Below are positions 5,755 through 12,972 of a DNA stretch of 12,972 nt, in pieces (position 1 is the stretch's first letter; each line of letters starts with the position of its first letter). Below the pieces are notes generated by a model. That model saw only the letters and a list, made by a program, of their open reading frames with translations, was not told the origin of the DNA and ran no database searches. A program made the position numbers and the translations under genes. The DNA comes from Rickettsiales bacterium (lineage in GTDB: Bacteria > Pseudomonadota > Alphaproteobacteria > Rickettsiales > Rickettsiaceae). Location: assembly GCA_947508155.1 (NCBI GenBank), contig CANNRM010000001.1, positions 1 to 12,972 of the forward strand. The letters are read 5' to 3'.

Positions 5755-6859
5755 TTATGCGTATGGTTAGCATTTCGGCGGATAAGAATTGGTTGTGCGA
5801 ATGCTTTAATTCAACAATTCCTTTGCTTATGATTTGCCAGAATATTGTTAGAACTCCTAAATGGAGTTTATCAGCAATGGTTTTGAGCTTTTCGTGATAT
5901 GGTTTGAACTCCTCATCAGAATAATTTTCTATAGTAGAGATTTTAGAAAGATATCCAATCACATCTAGCACATTTTCAAAGAAATAGACTAGATCGCTAC
6001 CGCTGATATTGATTGAATTAAGTAATTTTAAAGCAGCTTCTACATTTTGAGATGCTATATGCGATACAAAATCTACTACTACATCAATACTAGCAATGCC
6101 AAGCATTGAGCGTACTAGGCCAATATTTATTTTTTTATCATCATGAGTCTCAGATAGCATCCATGCTTGATCTAGCATTGAAATTCCATCGCGTGCTGAT
6201 CCGCCTGATTTTAGCGAGATTAAAGAGAGAGCATCATCATCGTATTTTATGGATTCTTTTGTGGCAATATTTTGAAGTAAATTCTTTACTTCATCTATGT
6301 TGAAACGTCTTAGATCGAATCTTTGACAACGCGAAATAATAGTCACAGGAATTTTGTTTACTTCGGTAGTAGCGAATATGAACATTACATTGGCTGGTGG
6401 TTCCTCCAATGTTTTGAGTAATGCATTAAATGCATTTTTTGAAATCATATGTACTTCATCTATGATGAAGATTTTATATTTGCCAAGCAAAGCTCTATAT
6501 TCAGAACTATCGATTATACTGCGCACATCATCAACGCTGGTGCGGCTTGCGGCATCGATTTCTATTATATCAGGATGATTCCCCGCTGCTAAGGATTTGC
6601 AGTTGGTGCATGTTGTGCAGGCTTCAATATTTACGCCATCTATAACTGGGTTTTCGCAATTTACTACTGATGCAATTATACGTGCAGATGTTGTTTTTCC
6701 AACTCCTCTAATGCCAGTTAAAAGATACGCGTGGCTTAAGCGCGAATGTATGATTGCAGAGCTAAGTGTTTTAACTAGAACATCCTGACCTTTAAGGTCG
6801 GCAAATTTCTTTGGTCGAAATTTTAATGCGAGTGGGATATATTGTTTAGTTTCTGACAT
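5687..6859 (-). CDS. dnaX: DNA polymerase III gamma/tau subunit, ATPase part
   Basis: This 390-residue AAA+ clamp-loader ATPase loads the sliding clamp together with HolA and delta-prime. The Walker A loop is GIRGVGKT at residues 49-56. Zinc-binding cysteines are C68, C81, C84 and C87. The Walker B motif is IFIIDEVH at 130-137, sensor and LKTLEEPP segments follow, and the SRC arginine finger is at 176-178. The start is ATG 6859, with GTGAG five bases upstream; an in-frame GTG at 6868 would add three residues. The ORF stops after EAIEKLGDCPRQ, giving a product about the size of E. coli gamma, while the tau tail continues in the +1 frame. It is downstream of ffs in the same orientation. Confidence 0.93.
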   Translation of the reverse strand: MSETKQYIPLALKFRPKKFADLKGQDVLVKTLSSAIIHSRLSHAYLLTGIRGVGKTTSARIIASVVNCENPVIDGVNIEACTTCTNCKSLAAGNHPDIIEIDAASRTSVDDVRSIIDSSEYRALLGKYKIFIIDEVHMISKNAFNALLKTLEEPPANVMFIFATTEVNKIPVTIISRCQRFDLRRFNIDEVKNLLQNIATKESIKYDDDALSLISLKSGGSARDGISMLDQAWMLSETHDDKKINIGLVRSMLGIASIDVVVDFVSHIASQNVEAALKLLNSINISGSDLVYFFENVLDVIGYLSKISTIENYSDEEFKPYHEKLKTIADKLHLGVLTIFWQIISKGIVELKHSHNQFLSAEMLTIRIIYASLLPSPKEAIEKLGDCPRQ

Positions 6860-6901
6860 AGGGCTCACAAAGAGTTTTTAGTGTAATGGGTTGGCATACA
6901 A

Positions 6902-7002
6902 TTTTTGAATTAGCGCTAGGAGAACAAGTGCTCGAGGAGCGCAGCCTATTCTTATAGGTGAGCACCGGAGATGCCGTAGTTCGACAACGCGATAATCAAA
7001 AA
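6902..7002. repeat. Palindromic intergenic element, copy 2
   Basis: This region of about 100 bases lies between ffs and dnaX and has imperfect inverted ends: TTTTTGAATTAGCGC on the left, and GCGATAATCAAAAA on the right. Inside are GCGCTAGG (also in copy 1), GTGCTC at 6929-6934 that can pair with GAGCAC at 6960-6965, and a central hairpin CCTAT-TCTT-ATAGG at 6945-6958. The stretch GCGCAGCCTATTCTTATAGG followed by TGAGCACCGGAGATGCCGTAG aligns with the core of the element at 5131-5236. There is no coding potential across it. It would be transcribed if ffs and dnaX are read through. Confidence 0.55.
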
Positions 7003-7011
7003 GTGTGTGTC

Positions 7012-7101
7012 AAAAGTCAGGAATAACCCACGAGATCCTCACTACGGCTGCTTCCTTTCGGACCTGACCGAATTCGCAAGGCTCATGCCTATCCCTGACC
7101 A
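7012..7101 (-). ncRNA. ffs: Bacterial small SRP RNA (4.5S RNA)
   Basis: The minus strand contains GGTCAGGTCCGAAAGGAAGC followed by AGCC. This is the universally conserved apical domain of SRP RNA, with its GGAA-type tetraloop and Ffh-binding asymmetric loop. The ends pair as a closing helix: GTCAGGGATA near 7099 with TATTCCTGAC near 7016. The size, close to 90 nt, is usual for the bacterial small form. A TTTT run follows the closing helix and may act as a terminator. The RNA partners Ffh for co-translational membrane targeting. Proximity to dnaX is a common arrangement in alphaproteobacteria. Exact ends are estimated from the helix and the promoter. Confidence 0.95.
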
Positions 7102-7107
7102 ATAGGT

Positions 7108-7136
7108 AGCATAGTGCCATATCATGATTTGCGCAA
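7108..7136 (-). promoter_or_regulatory. ffs: Sigma-70-type promoter of ffs
   Basis: On the minus strand, TTGCGC (7136-7131) and TATGCT (7113-7108) are separated by exactly 17 bases. The -10 box lies seven bases before the G that begins the SRP RNA closing helix at 7100. Spacing and position both fit a housekeeping promoter, although the -35 box matches the consensus only in part. Confidence 0.65.
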
Positions 7137-7191
7137 GAAATTTCGGAGGAGGGCTGTAAAAATCCCTCTATCATATTTTAAAATCATGTGA

Positions 7192-7224
7192 TATACTTCC
7201 GCGTGCGTGATCAAACGATAGGCG
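7192..7224 (+). promoter_or_regulatory. Putative -10 box and ribosome site of cpoB
   Basis: TATACT at 7192-7197 is a near-consensus -10 hexamer with no convincing -35 partner at the right distance. AGGCGG at 7220-7225 is a good Shine-Dalgarno for ATG 7229. This is the only visible expression signal upstream of the cpoB-yfgM-bamB-fdx cluster, so it may drive all four genes. Confidence 0.35.
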
Positions 7225-7228
7225 GTAT

Positions 7229-7912
7229 ATGCAAATTATTATAGTACTATTTTCTTTGTTGTTTAGTGGTGTTTCATACGCCTCGTCTAACGATAGCATA
7301 AGCGTTGTGGATGCTCCTCTTGCTTCTGCTGCGACTACAGAACATACAGATGATTCCAGGCTTTCTGCTTGCGAAAACAATGTTCAAAATTTAATTGGCA
7401 GAGTAGAGATTTTGGAACATGCCTTGAAGGATCTTCAAAATCATCCAGTGCAGGCTGAAAATCCTCCGCAAGTTGCTACATCAGAGGGGCAGATCCCGGC
7501 GGCCGTTGCTCCAGTAGTAGCATCTGCATCAGAAGAGAAGAGAGAGTATGATTTGGCGCTAGCGGCCCTGAAAGAATCTAGGTTCGAAGATGCGGAGAAT
7601 TTATTTGCTAGCTTTATGCAAAAACATACACATAGCGAGTTGATGGGAAATGCATATTTTTGGTACGCGGAAAGTTTCTACCGTAGAGGCGAGTTTGATA
7701 AGTCGGCTGTGCATTATTTAAAAGGATATAAACAATATCCAAAATCGCCAAAAGCTGCGGATAATTTATTGAAATTAGCGCTTTCTTTGGGCGAATTGAA
7801 AAAGCATAAAGATGCTTGTGCTATGCTGAATAAATTAGATGCTGAATATAAGAACAGGCCTGCTTCTTCGGTGAAAAGGGCTAATGATGCGAAAGCTAAA
7901 TATTGTAAATAA
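7229..7912 (+). CDS. cpoB: Tol-Pal system protein CpoB (YbgF)
   Basis: This 227-residue periplasmic protein has an N-terminal signal peptide (hydrophobic IIIVLFSLLFSGV, cleavage after SYA near residue 18). A short helical stretch, NNVQNLIGRVEILEHALKDL, is typical of the trimerising coiled coil. A Pro/Ala/Val-rich linker follows, and then a TPR domain from about residue 105 (YDLALAALKESRFEDAENLF; YWYAES-like AYFWYAESFYRRGEFDKS; YPKSPKAADNLLKLA). This order is diagnostic of YbgF/CpoB, which links Tol-Pal outer-membrane constriction with peptidoglycan synthesis at division. In many genomes it sits behind pal; here it instead begins an envelope cluster with bamB. Confidence 0.9.
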   Translation: MQIIIVLFSLLFSGVSYASSNDSISVVDAPLASAATTEHTDDSRLSACENNVQNLIGRVEILEHALKDLQNHPVQAENPPQVATSEGQIPAAVAPVVASASEEKREYDLALAALKESRFEDAENLFASFMQKHTHSELMGNAYFWYAESFYRRGEFDKSAVHYLKGYKQYPKSPKAADNLLKLALSLGELKKHKDACAMLNKLDAEYKNRPASSVKRANDAKAKYCK

Positions 7913-7927
7913 AAAATTGAGAAAAAT

Positions 7928-8590
7928 ATGGCTGATATTTTAGATGAAGTTTTAAGTGATAAAAATGAAGAGCGTAAGGTTTTTTATTTAAAAAAAGCTT
8001 TGCCAATTGTAGGCGCTATTACCTTGCTTGTTATCATTGTTATGGTGATAAACAACATAAGAGTTAGCACGAAAGAAAAGTATAATATTGAGATGGGCGA
8101 CACTCTAGTAAAAGCTTTAGAAAATACACAAACTGACCCCAAAGTTGCTGTCGAAGCCATAGAATATTTGATGAATAATGCCGATAATCATGCCAAGGAT
8201 ATCGCTGCATTGCAGATGATTGCGATGAATATTGCCCGTGGCACTTTGGATGATGCATTATCTGTAGCGCAGAAAGTGGCGGATGGGAAGGGTTATTTGC
8301 CTATAACTCAGAATTATGCGAAGCTTATGTGGATTGGCATTATAGTTGATGGTAAGAAAGACAAAAAAGAAAAAAATGCTGCGCAGCTAGAGAAGTATTT
8401 TAAGGATTTTACGAGCGAGGATGCTCCTTTCTATGGCTCTGTCAATTTGTTGCAGGCTCTTTATTATCAGAATACCGATAAAGCAAAAGCTTTACAAATA
8501 GCAGAAACATTACTTGCAAGCAAAAAAGTTGCACCTACTATTCAGGATGAGGCAAGGGCTGTTGTCGCAAATATTACGGTGAATCAATAA
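7928..8590 (+). CDS. YfgM-like membrane-anchored TPR protein
   Basis: This 220-residue protein has a short cytoplasmic N-terminus, one transmembrane helix at about residues 24-42 (ALPIVGAITLLVIIVMVIN) and a helical periplasmic domain. This is the layout of the YfgM/TPR_21 family. In alphaproteobacteria and gammaproteobacteria such a gene commonly stands directly before bamB, as here (19-base gap). YfgM proteins associate with the Sec translocon and periplasmic chaperones. Repeat motifs are degenerate (AVEAIEYLMNNADNHAKDIA, ALQIAETLLASKK), so the family call leans on both architecture and neighbourhood. The ribosome site TTGAGAAAAAT is weak. Confidence 0.75.
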   Translation: MADILDEVLSDKNEERKVFYLKKALPIVGAITLLVIIVMVINNIRVSTKEKYNIEMGDTLVKALENTQTDPKVAVEAIEYLMNNADNHAKDIAALQMIAMNIARGTLDDALSVAQKVADGKGYLPITQNYAKLMWIGIIVDGKKDKKEKNAAQLEKYFKDFTSEDAPFYGSVNLLQALYYQNTDKAKALQIAETLLASKKVAPTIQDEARAVVANITVNQ

Positions 8591-8609
8591 AACTATAGGA
8601 ATAAAAATT

Positions 8610-10016
8610 ATGAAAAACATTATTATCGCATCAACATTGGCGCTGTTTTTGACATCATGTGGTGGCAAAACGAGTAATTTAGTATCATTTACAAAGCCTG
8701 TTGCGGCCGAAGAAAGTGGAGGGGTTGTGATTGCTCCTGCAAAGCATAGTCTCTTAAATTGGGATAAAGATAATATTGGAGTTAATATTGCGCTTGATTC
8801 TACAAATCAAAAATTTAAGTCACATACATTGCGCCTGAAAGCGAGTATTTCAGCGGAGCCAGTAATTGTTGATGGTAAGATTTTTGTGCTTACAAGAGAT
8901 GGTTATGTAACGGCTTTCAATGAAAATTCATTAGAGCAATTATGGACTTTGGATATTGTAAGCAAAAATAGCAAAAGTGATTATATTTGGGGTGGTATAG
9001 CCCATCACAATGGTAAATTGTTCGTGACCAATGGTAGCCGTACTTTTGGCATAGTTGATATGAATAATGGCAATGTCATTTTCTCAAAGCAATTCCCAGA
9101 TATTTTAGTAACAACGCCAGTAATATATGGTGATATTGTAATGTTGCAAACATTAGGAAATCAGCTCTATCTTTTTGACTCAGCGCGTAAGGCTGTGGTA
9201 TGGGATCATGCTGGTAACCCAGAAACGTTGCAAGGTGGTTTGCCGATAGCGCCTGTGGTAGATAAGGCTGGCAGAGCTCTAGTGGCATATACATCAGGGC
9301 AAGTTTCATTACTAGATTTGCATAAGCGTGCAGAACTTTGGCAAATGGATTTATCTTCTGATAGCACAATGCCAGAATATATTGCTGTGAATCTAGCGGT
9401 ATCGCCTGTTATAGAAGGCGTGCATGGATATTTAGCGGATAATAATGGTAAGATTTTTAAAGTAAATCTGGAAAATGGCGCATTTGCATGGAAAAAAGAT
9501 ATAGATGATGTGCGTACTATCAATGTAGCTGCAAATGCTTTGATAATGACTACTAATGGTAGGCAGGTCATTGCTCTTGATAAAATGAGCGGTAAGATCC
9601 TGTGGGCTACGTACCTTGCTGAAAAGGGCAAATCTAGGAATAAGTGGGATCCTATTGATTACGTAGCATCTTTGATGGTGAATGATATGTTGCATATTTA
9701 TGCTTCTGATGGCGAGCATTATGTCATATCGCTTGATAATGGCAGCGTGGTTCATAAATCGTACGAAGCTAAAAAATTGAGTTTTGTGACTGTTACAGAT
9801 AAAATCAGGATGTTCGACGGTAAGAAGATTTTAGTATCTGAACCTCAAAAGGAGAGTCGTTTTAAAATATTTGATAAATTTAAGAGAGAGCCCAAAGAGC
9901 CTAAAGCTGAGGTTATTAGAGATGTGACTAATGAGCCTAAAAAGCAGAAATCAAGCTGGCTGAAGTCGTTTAAATTTGGACAGAAAAAGCGTGATACTAA
10001 AGCGGAAGTCAAATAA
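8610..10016 (+). CDS. bamB: Outer membrane assembly lipoprotein BamB (PQQ-like beta-propeller)
   Basis: This 468-residue lipoprotein has signal [16 protein letters not shown] and lipobox LTSC with C17 acylated. Repeated propeller blades follow, each with a pattern of the type G.v.a.d...G...[75 protein letters not shown]. BamB is a scaffold of the BAM complex that inserts beta-barrel proteins in the outer membrane. It is longer than the roughly 390 residues of E. coli BamB. The excess is a Lys/Glu-rich tail after about residue 410 (many KEPK, KKQK and KKR groups) that is probably disordered. The stop overlaps the ferredoxin start by one base (TAATG). Confidence 0.92.
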   Translation: MKNIIIASTLALFLTSCGGKTSNLVSFTKPVAAEESGGVVIAPAKHSLLNWDKDNIGVNIALDSTNQKFKSHTLRLKASISAEPVIVDGKIFVLTRDGYVTAFNENSLEQLWTLDIVSKNSKSDYIWGGIAHHNGKLFVTNGSRTFGIVDMNNGNVIFSKQFPDILVTTPVIYGDIVMLQTLGNQLYLFDSARKAVVWDHAGNPETLQGGLPIAPVVDKAGRALVAYTSGQVSLLDLHKRAELWQMDLSSDSTMPEYIAVNLAVSPVIEGVHGYLADNNGKIFKVNLENGAFAWKKDIDDVRTINVAANALIMTTNGRQVIALDKMSGKILWATYLAEKGKSRNKWDPIDYVASLMVNDMLHIYASDGEHYVISLDNGSVVHKSYEAKKLSFVTVTDKIRMFDGKKILVSEPQKESRFKIFDKFKREPKEPKAEVIRDVTNEPKKQKSSWLKSFKFGQKKRDTKAEVK

Positions 10017-10342
10017 TGCCTAAAGTAATATTTGAAATATCTGAGAATGAAGAGATCGAGATCGATGCTATGGAAGGGTTGTCGATTCTTGAGATTGCTC
10101 ATCAAAATAAAATAGATCTTGAGGGAGCTTGTGAAGGCTCCCTTGCTTGTGCTACCTGTCATGTTATCGTGGATAAAAAATACTATGATATGCTCGAGCC
10201 CGCAACTGAGCCGGAGGAAGATATGCTAGATCTTGCATTCGGACTTACACATACATCAAGGCTTGGTTGCCAGATTATTATGACTCAGGCTTTGGATGGT
10301 ATAAAAGTAAAATTGCCATCAGCCACCCGGAATATTGGGTGA
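10016..10342 (+). CDS. fdx: 2Fe-2S ferredoxin, ISC/adrenodoxin type
   Basis: This 108-residue electron-transfer protein has cluster ligands C39, C45 and C48 in the motif [11 protein letters not shown] (C-x5-C-x2-C) and the fourth ligand C85 in [26 protein letters not shown] is the adrenodoxin-family block. Such ferredoxins feed electrons to the ISC iron-sulfur cluster assembly machinery. The usual isc neighbours are absent; instead it follows bamB with a one-base overlap, so it is probably translated by coupling. No convincing terminator was seen in the 40 bases before the convergent next gene. Confidence 0.93.
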   Translation: MPKVIFEISENEEIEIDAMEGLSILEIAHQNKIDLEGACEGSLACATCHVIVDKKYYDMLEPATEPEEDMLDLAFGLTHTSRLGCQIIMTQALDGIKVKLPSATRNIG

Positions 10343-10382
10343 AGTTTCTTTATCATTCTAGAGTCGATGATGGCAATAGAGG

Positions 10383-10778
10383 TTAAAACGGGCATTCTTG
10401 TGTATGGGCATCAGTATGTCCTGAGTCTCCCGTAGCAGTAACATTCTTATCTAGCAAAGCATTTATTAATCCTGCATCATGTCTGTCGTAATGTACTGCT
10501 GGTTCTATTTCTTGTAGAGTGAGTTTTGATAGATCGTCAAGCATAGATTGTAGCAGATCGGCGTGATCTATATCTGGGTTAGTGTCCATAGCGGAGGGCT
10601 TTGTATGGTTCTTGTGTGTCACTGATATATTCTCTAAAGGCATGCGTTTCGCATGATATCCTTTTTCTGTTCTGGTTTCCTGGTAAGGTTCCATATTTTC
10701 TTTATCGCAGTGTGCTTGTTGCGTGATTTTCGTTGGTGTTTTGTGTTTTACAGAGTATGAGTGTGGAGTACGTGCCAT
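10383..10778 (-). CDS. Hypothetical hydrophilic protein
   Basis: I do not recognise this 131-residue protein. It has no signal peptide or membrane segment. It is rich in His, Thr, Lys and Asp, with a probably disordered first half. One plausible amphipathic helical region, ADLLQSMLDDLSKLTLQ, lies near residues 73-89. A histidine/aspartate-rich tail ends in ECPF. AGGA six to nine bases before ATG 10778 supports the start, so it looks like a real gene rather than noise. It lies next to another orphan in the same orientation, but a strong terminator separates the two, so it is probably transcribed on its own. The promoter is not clear (TATTAT near 10830 could be a -10). Confidence 0.65.
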   Translation of the reverse strand: MARTPHSYSVKHKTPTKITQQAHCDKENMEPYQETRTEKGYHAKRMPLENISVTHKNHTKPSAMDTNPDIDHADLLQSMLDDLSKLTLQEIEPAVHYDRHDAGLINALLDKNVTATGDSGHTDAHTQECPF

Positions 10779-10872
10779 AAATTTCCTGTTATGTGTTGTT
10801 AATTAAATTAAGTTAGCACACAATAATAGAATTTAAGATAAAATCAATAGTTATTTATTGAGGATGTGAAGA

Positions 10873-10918
10873 AAACCCAGTCACCAAATTTACTAGAGTA
10901 TATTTGGTGACTGGGTTT
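10873..10918 (-). terminator. Rho-independent terminator with 17 bp perfect stem
   Basis: AAACCCAGTCACCAAAT (10873-10889) and ATTTGGTGACTGGGTTT (10902-10918) are exact inverse complements around a 12-base loop. On the minus strand the stem is followed by TTTTCTTC, and it begins 21 bases after the stop of the acidic orphan gene, so it terminates that gene. The plus strand exits in GTTTGTTT, so it may also work in the other direction. The stem is longer and more perfect than most terminators. Confidence 0.85.
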
Positions 10919-10938
10919 GTTTAAGTGGTGGAGAAGTA

Positions 10939-11643
10939 TTATGCAGTATGATAATCGCCTAAAGGAGGTATCTCATCAGCTTGTGCTGTCTCTGTTGATC
11001 GTGTTTCAGCTGCAAAAAATTGTTCCCATGTGAGTGGTGGATATGATTTAGTTTGCGGGATGTCATGTGTTGCTGACGCCTGTGGTACTTCATTTTCTGA
11101 GTCAGACGAGTCAGATGGTAGTTCAAAAGATATTTCTATTCCATCATTGGGTTGTTCTATCTGTCCGAGGATTTGAAAATGTAGCTGTTTGGTTGATTTT
11201 GGTTCGCTGTATTTTGTTCTTTTTACGTCGCTTGCATGTTTTGCGATGGAAGATGTTTCGTAATATGTTTCTTCATCAGATATACCGTGTGACTCTTCAT
11301 CATCTGATGCTTTATAAGATGTATCATCATCGGATTCGCTATCATCAAACCCTGCGTAAGATACTGAGCGTTTTGCTTGTAATGGTACAGAATCTTCTAA
11401 AGCTATATCTAAAAATGAAAATAATGCTTCTTGAGACTCTTCCTTTGCGCGAGATAGAAATGGTAATCTAGCTGGGTTATTAAATTCTGGGTACATTGCG
11501 CACTTTTGTTCTAGATATGAGAGATGATCTGAACACTCTTTGAAGGTTCTTAATAGCTGTTTTGCTTTTATTATGTCAACGGCAGGCACTTTATTAACCA
11601 TAGTACTTAAATATTGAAAATTATTCGTGTTAGATTTTGACAT
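10939..11643 (-). CDS. Hypothetical acidic serine-rich protein, possible effector
   Basis: I do not recognise this 234-residue protein. The N-terminal ~85 residues look helical (DIIKAKQLLRTFKECSDHLS, ARLPFLSRAKEESQEALFSF). They are followed by a low-complexity acidic segment with DDSESDDDTS, SDDEESHG, ISDEETYYETSS and later SSDSENE. A tail with PPLTWEQFFAAE ends it. ATG 11643 is preferred: GAGGA lies five bases upstream, and a promoter at 11676-11704 would start transcription downstream of the alternative ATG at 11685. There is no signal peptide or membrane segment. Own promoter, own terminator and eukaryote-like acidic Ser/Glu repeats are compatible with a secreted effector, but this is speculative. 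Confidence 0.7.
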   Translation of the reverse strand: MSKSNTNNFQYLSTMVNKVPAVDIIKAKQLLRTFKECSDHLSYLEQKCAMYPEFNNPARLPFLSRAKEESQEALFSFLDIALEDSVPLQAKRSVSYAGFDDSESDDDTSYKASDDEESHGISDEETYYETSSIAKHASDVKRTKYSEPKSTKQLHFQILGQIEQPNDGIEISFELPSDSSDSENEVPQASATHDIPQTKSYPPLTWEQFFAAETRSTETAQADEIPPLGDYHTA

Positions 11644-11675
11644 GACATCCTCATTGTTATTAATTAATTGCGTAC

Positions 11676-11704
11676 ATTGTGTCATAATTCTTTACAAAAG
11701 TCAA
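11676..11704 (-). promoter_or_regulatory. Putative promoter of the acidic orphan gene
   Basis: On the minus strand TTGACT (11704-11699, five of six consensus bases) and CACAAT (11681-11676, four of six) are separated by 17 bases. Transcription would begin near 11669, upstream of the GAGGA ribosome site and ATG 11643. Confidence 0.45.
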
Positions 11705-11728
11705 TGCTTTTTAGTTCGTTTGATTTTC

Positions 11729-11779
11729 TTGCAATCTTTTTGGATTTCGTATAGTCTATATCATCTATAAATAAAAGGA
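11729..11779 (+). promoter_or_regulatory. gyrA: Putative gyrA promoter and ribosome site
   Basis: TATAGT at 11750-11755 is a near-consensus -10 box; TTGCAA at 11729-11734 could be the -35 box, but its 15-base spacing is short. AAGGA at 11775-11779, seven bases before the GTG start, is a strong Shine-Dalgarno. The region is shared with the divergent acidic orphan gene. Confidence 0.4.
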
Positions 11780-11786
11780 CCATATC

Positions 11787-12972
11787 GTGTCAGAAGAAAT
11801 TACTAATTTGAACCAAGAACTGATCCCTATTAACATTGAAGATGAGATGAAGCGCTCGTATCTCGATTACGCCATGAGCGTGATTGTGAGCCGTGCAATC
11901 CCTGATGTTCGCGATGGTTTGAAGCCAGTTCATAGACGTATTTTATTTGCAATGCATGAAGGTGGTTATCATGCTGGCAGACCTCACAGGAAATCAGCAA
12001 GAATCGTCGGTGACGTGATAGGTAAATATCACCCGCATGGCGATACTGCAGTTTACGATTCATTAGTTCGTATGGCGCAGGATTTTTCCTTGCGTGTTCC
12101 ACTTGTGGATGGTCAGGGTAACTTTGGTTCCATGGATGGGGATTCTCCGGCGGCGATGCGTTATACAGAATCGCGTCTTGAGAAAGTTGCTCATACAATG
12201 CTTGAGGATATTGACAAGGATACTGTTAGCTTCCAGCCGAACTATGATGGTTCAGAGCATGAGCCTACTGTACTTCCTGCTGCATTTCCTAATTTGCTCG
12301 TAAATGGTACAGGTGGTATTGCGGTTGGTATGGCGACAAATATTCCTCCGCACAATTTAGGCGAGGTGATCGATGCTTGCTGTGCTTATATAGATAATTC
12401 GGAGATTACTATCGATGAATTGATTGAGATCATTCCTGGGCCTGATTTTCCTACTGGTGCGATGATTCTGGGTCGTCATGGTATCACATCTGCTTATCAT
12501 ACTGGCCGTGGGTCTATTACAATGCGTGGTAAGGCTCATATTGAAGATTTACCAAGCAATCGTCAGCAGATTGTGATTACAGAAATTCCTTATATGGTGA
12601 ATAAGGCAAAGCTTGTGGAAAAAATCGCTGAGCTTGTCAATGAGAAGAAGATTGAGGGTATTAGCGACCTGCGTGATGAATCTAACAAAATGGGCGTGCG
12701 CGTTGTTATTGAAGTGAAGCGCGATGGTATGGCTGAAGTGATTTTGAATCAATTATATAGCTATACAATGCTTCAAACAAACTTCGGTGTGATTATGCTC
12801 GCCTTAGATGGTGGCTTGCCGAAGGTTATGAATATTAAAGAAGTAATCGCTGCTTTTGTGAATTTCCGTGAGGAAGTGGTTACAAAACGTACGATTTACT
12901 TGCTAAATAAAGCGCGTGATCGTGCGCATATTTTGCTGGGTCTTCGTATTGCTGTGAGTAATATTGATGAGA
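11787..12972 (+). CDS. gyrA: DNA gyrase subunit A, N-terminal part (runs off right edge)
   Basis: The frame is open from GTG 11787 to the window end, about 395 residues. It contains the classic type IIA topoisomerase blocks: [55 protein letters not shown], then AAMRYTE with the catalytic tyrosine, [18 protein letters not shown], and later [10 protein letters not shown]. GyrA with GyrB introduces negative supercoils by a double-strand break and passage reaction. The GTG start is supported by AAGGA seven bases upstream; the next ATG (11847) would remove a typical N-terminus. At the quinolone-determining positions it has T87 and D91 (E. coli S83 and D87). Confidence 0.98.
   Translation, partial: MSEEITNLNQELIPINIEDEMKRSYLDYAMSVIVSRAIPDVRDGLKPVHRRILFAMHEGGYHAGRPHRKSARIVGDVIGKYHPHGDTAVYDSLVRMAQDFSLRVPLVDGQGNFGSMDGDSPAAMRYTESRLEKVAHTMLEDIDKDTVSFQPNYDGSEHEPTVLPAAFPNLLVNGTGGIAVGMATNIPPHNLGEVIDACCAYIDNSEITIDELIEIIPGPDFPTGAMILGRHGITSAYHTGRGSITMRGKAHIEDLPSNRQQIVITEIPYMVNKAKLVEKIAELVNEKKIEGISDLRDESNKMGVRVVIEVKRDGMAEVILNQLYSYTMLQTNFGVIMLALDGGLPKVMNIKEVIAAFVNFREEVVTKRTIYLLNKARDRAHILLGLRIAVSNIDE

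Noticed and set aside
7149-7168. Hairpin GAGGG/CCCTC with a 10-base loop upstream of cpoB
   Set aside because: The stem is only 5 bp, no T-run follows on either strand, and no transcript ending there is expected; it is probably chance.
9076-9755. Several minus-strand ORFs inside bamB
   Set aside because: All are antisense to clear beta-propeller coding sequence and have no recognisable domain.
10343-10382. Terminator between fdx and the convergent orphan
   Set aside because: Only a 5 bp ATCAT/ATGAT pairing without a T-run is present.
11067-11471. Plus-strand ORF of 134 codons opposite the acidic orphan
   Set aside because: Its Leu/Val/Met/His-rich translation reflects the reverse complement of Asp/Glu/Ser codons. 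It lacks a ribosome site, while the minus gene has a promoter, Shine-Dalgarno and terminator.
12030-12063. Possible quinolone resistance from T87 in GyrA
   Set aside because: Thr at the S83 position is a normal wild-type state in some susceptible bacteria, and D91 (E. coli D87) is intact, so resistance cannot be claimed.

Overview
The window reads as part of the chromosome of an AT-rich alphaproteobacterium, most likely a flagellated relative of the Rickettsiales (Midichloriaceae-like). This placement is inferred from base composition, the Rickettsiales-type small lipoprotein, the ISC-type ferredoxin, the dnaX/SRP RNA neighbourhood and degenerate flagellar export genes. No tRNA, CRISPR array, transposase or phage gene is visible.

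Left part (1-3398). The 5' end of a pgpA gene leaves the left edge on the minus strand. Divergent from it is a tightly packed plus-strand cluster: fhlB (an FlhB C-domain protein), an unrecognised 106-residue helical protein, fliO, fliP, coaE and holA. Junctions overlap or lie within a few bases, so flagellar export genes are apparently co-transcribed with CoA synthesis and the replicase delta subunit.

Centre (3346-7136). Everything is on the minus strand. A three-gene unit (53-residue lipoprotein, xthA, APH(6)-like kinase) converges on holA with a 53 bp overlap of coding ends. Upstream of it lies dnaX, which is split into a gamma-like 390-residue ORF and a conserved tau C-terminal part in the +1 frame. 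The junction looks like a +1 frameshift site. Upstream of dnaX sits ffs (4.5S SRP RNA) with a clear promoter. Two palindromic intergenic elements, one before the lipoprotein operon and one between ffs and dnaX, share a core in which a small hairpin differs by a compensatory base pair.

Right part (7229-12972). A plus-strand envelope cluster follows: cpoB (ybgF), a YfgM-like membrane-anchored protein, bamB and a 2Fe-2S ferredoxin. Next comes an accessory island of two minus-strand hydrophilic proteins of unknown function. One is very acidic and serine-rich, and its gene ends at a 17 bp perfect terminator stem. Finally gyrA starts with GTG and runs off the right edge.

The best candidates for something new are the dnaX +1 junction, the paired palindromic elements, the two orphan proteins, and the resistance-kinase homologue embedded behind a repair nuclease.
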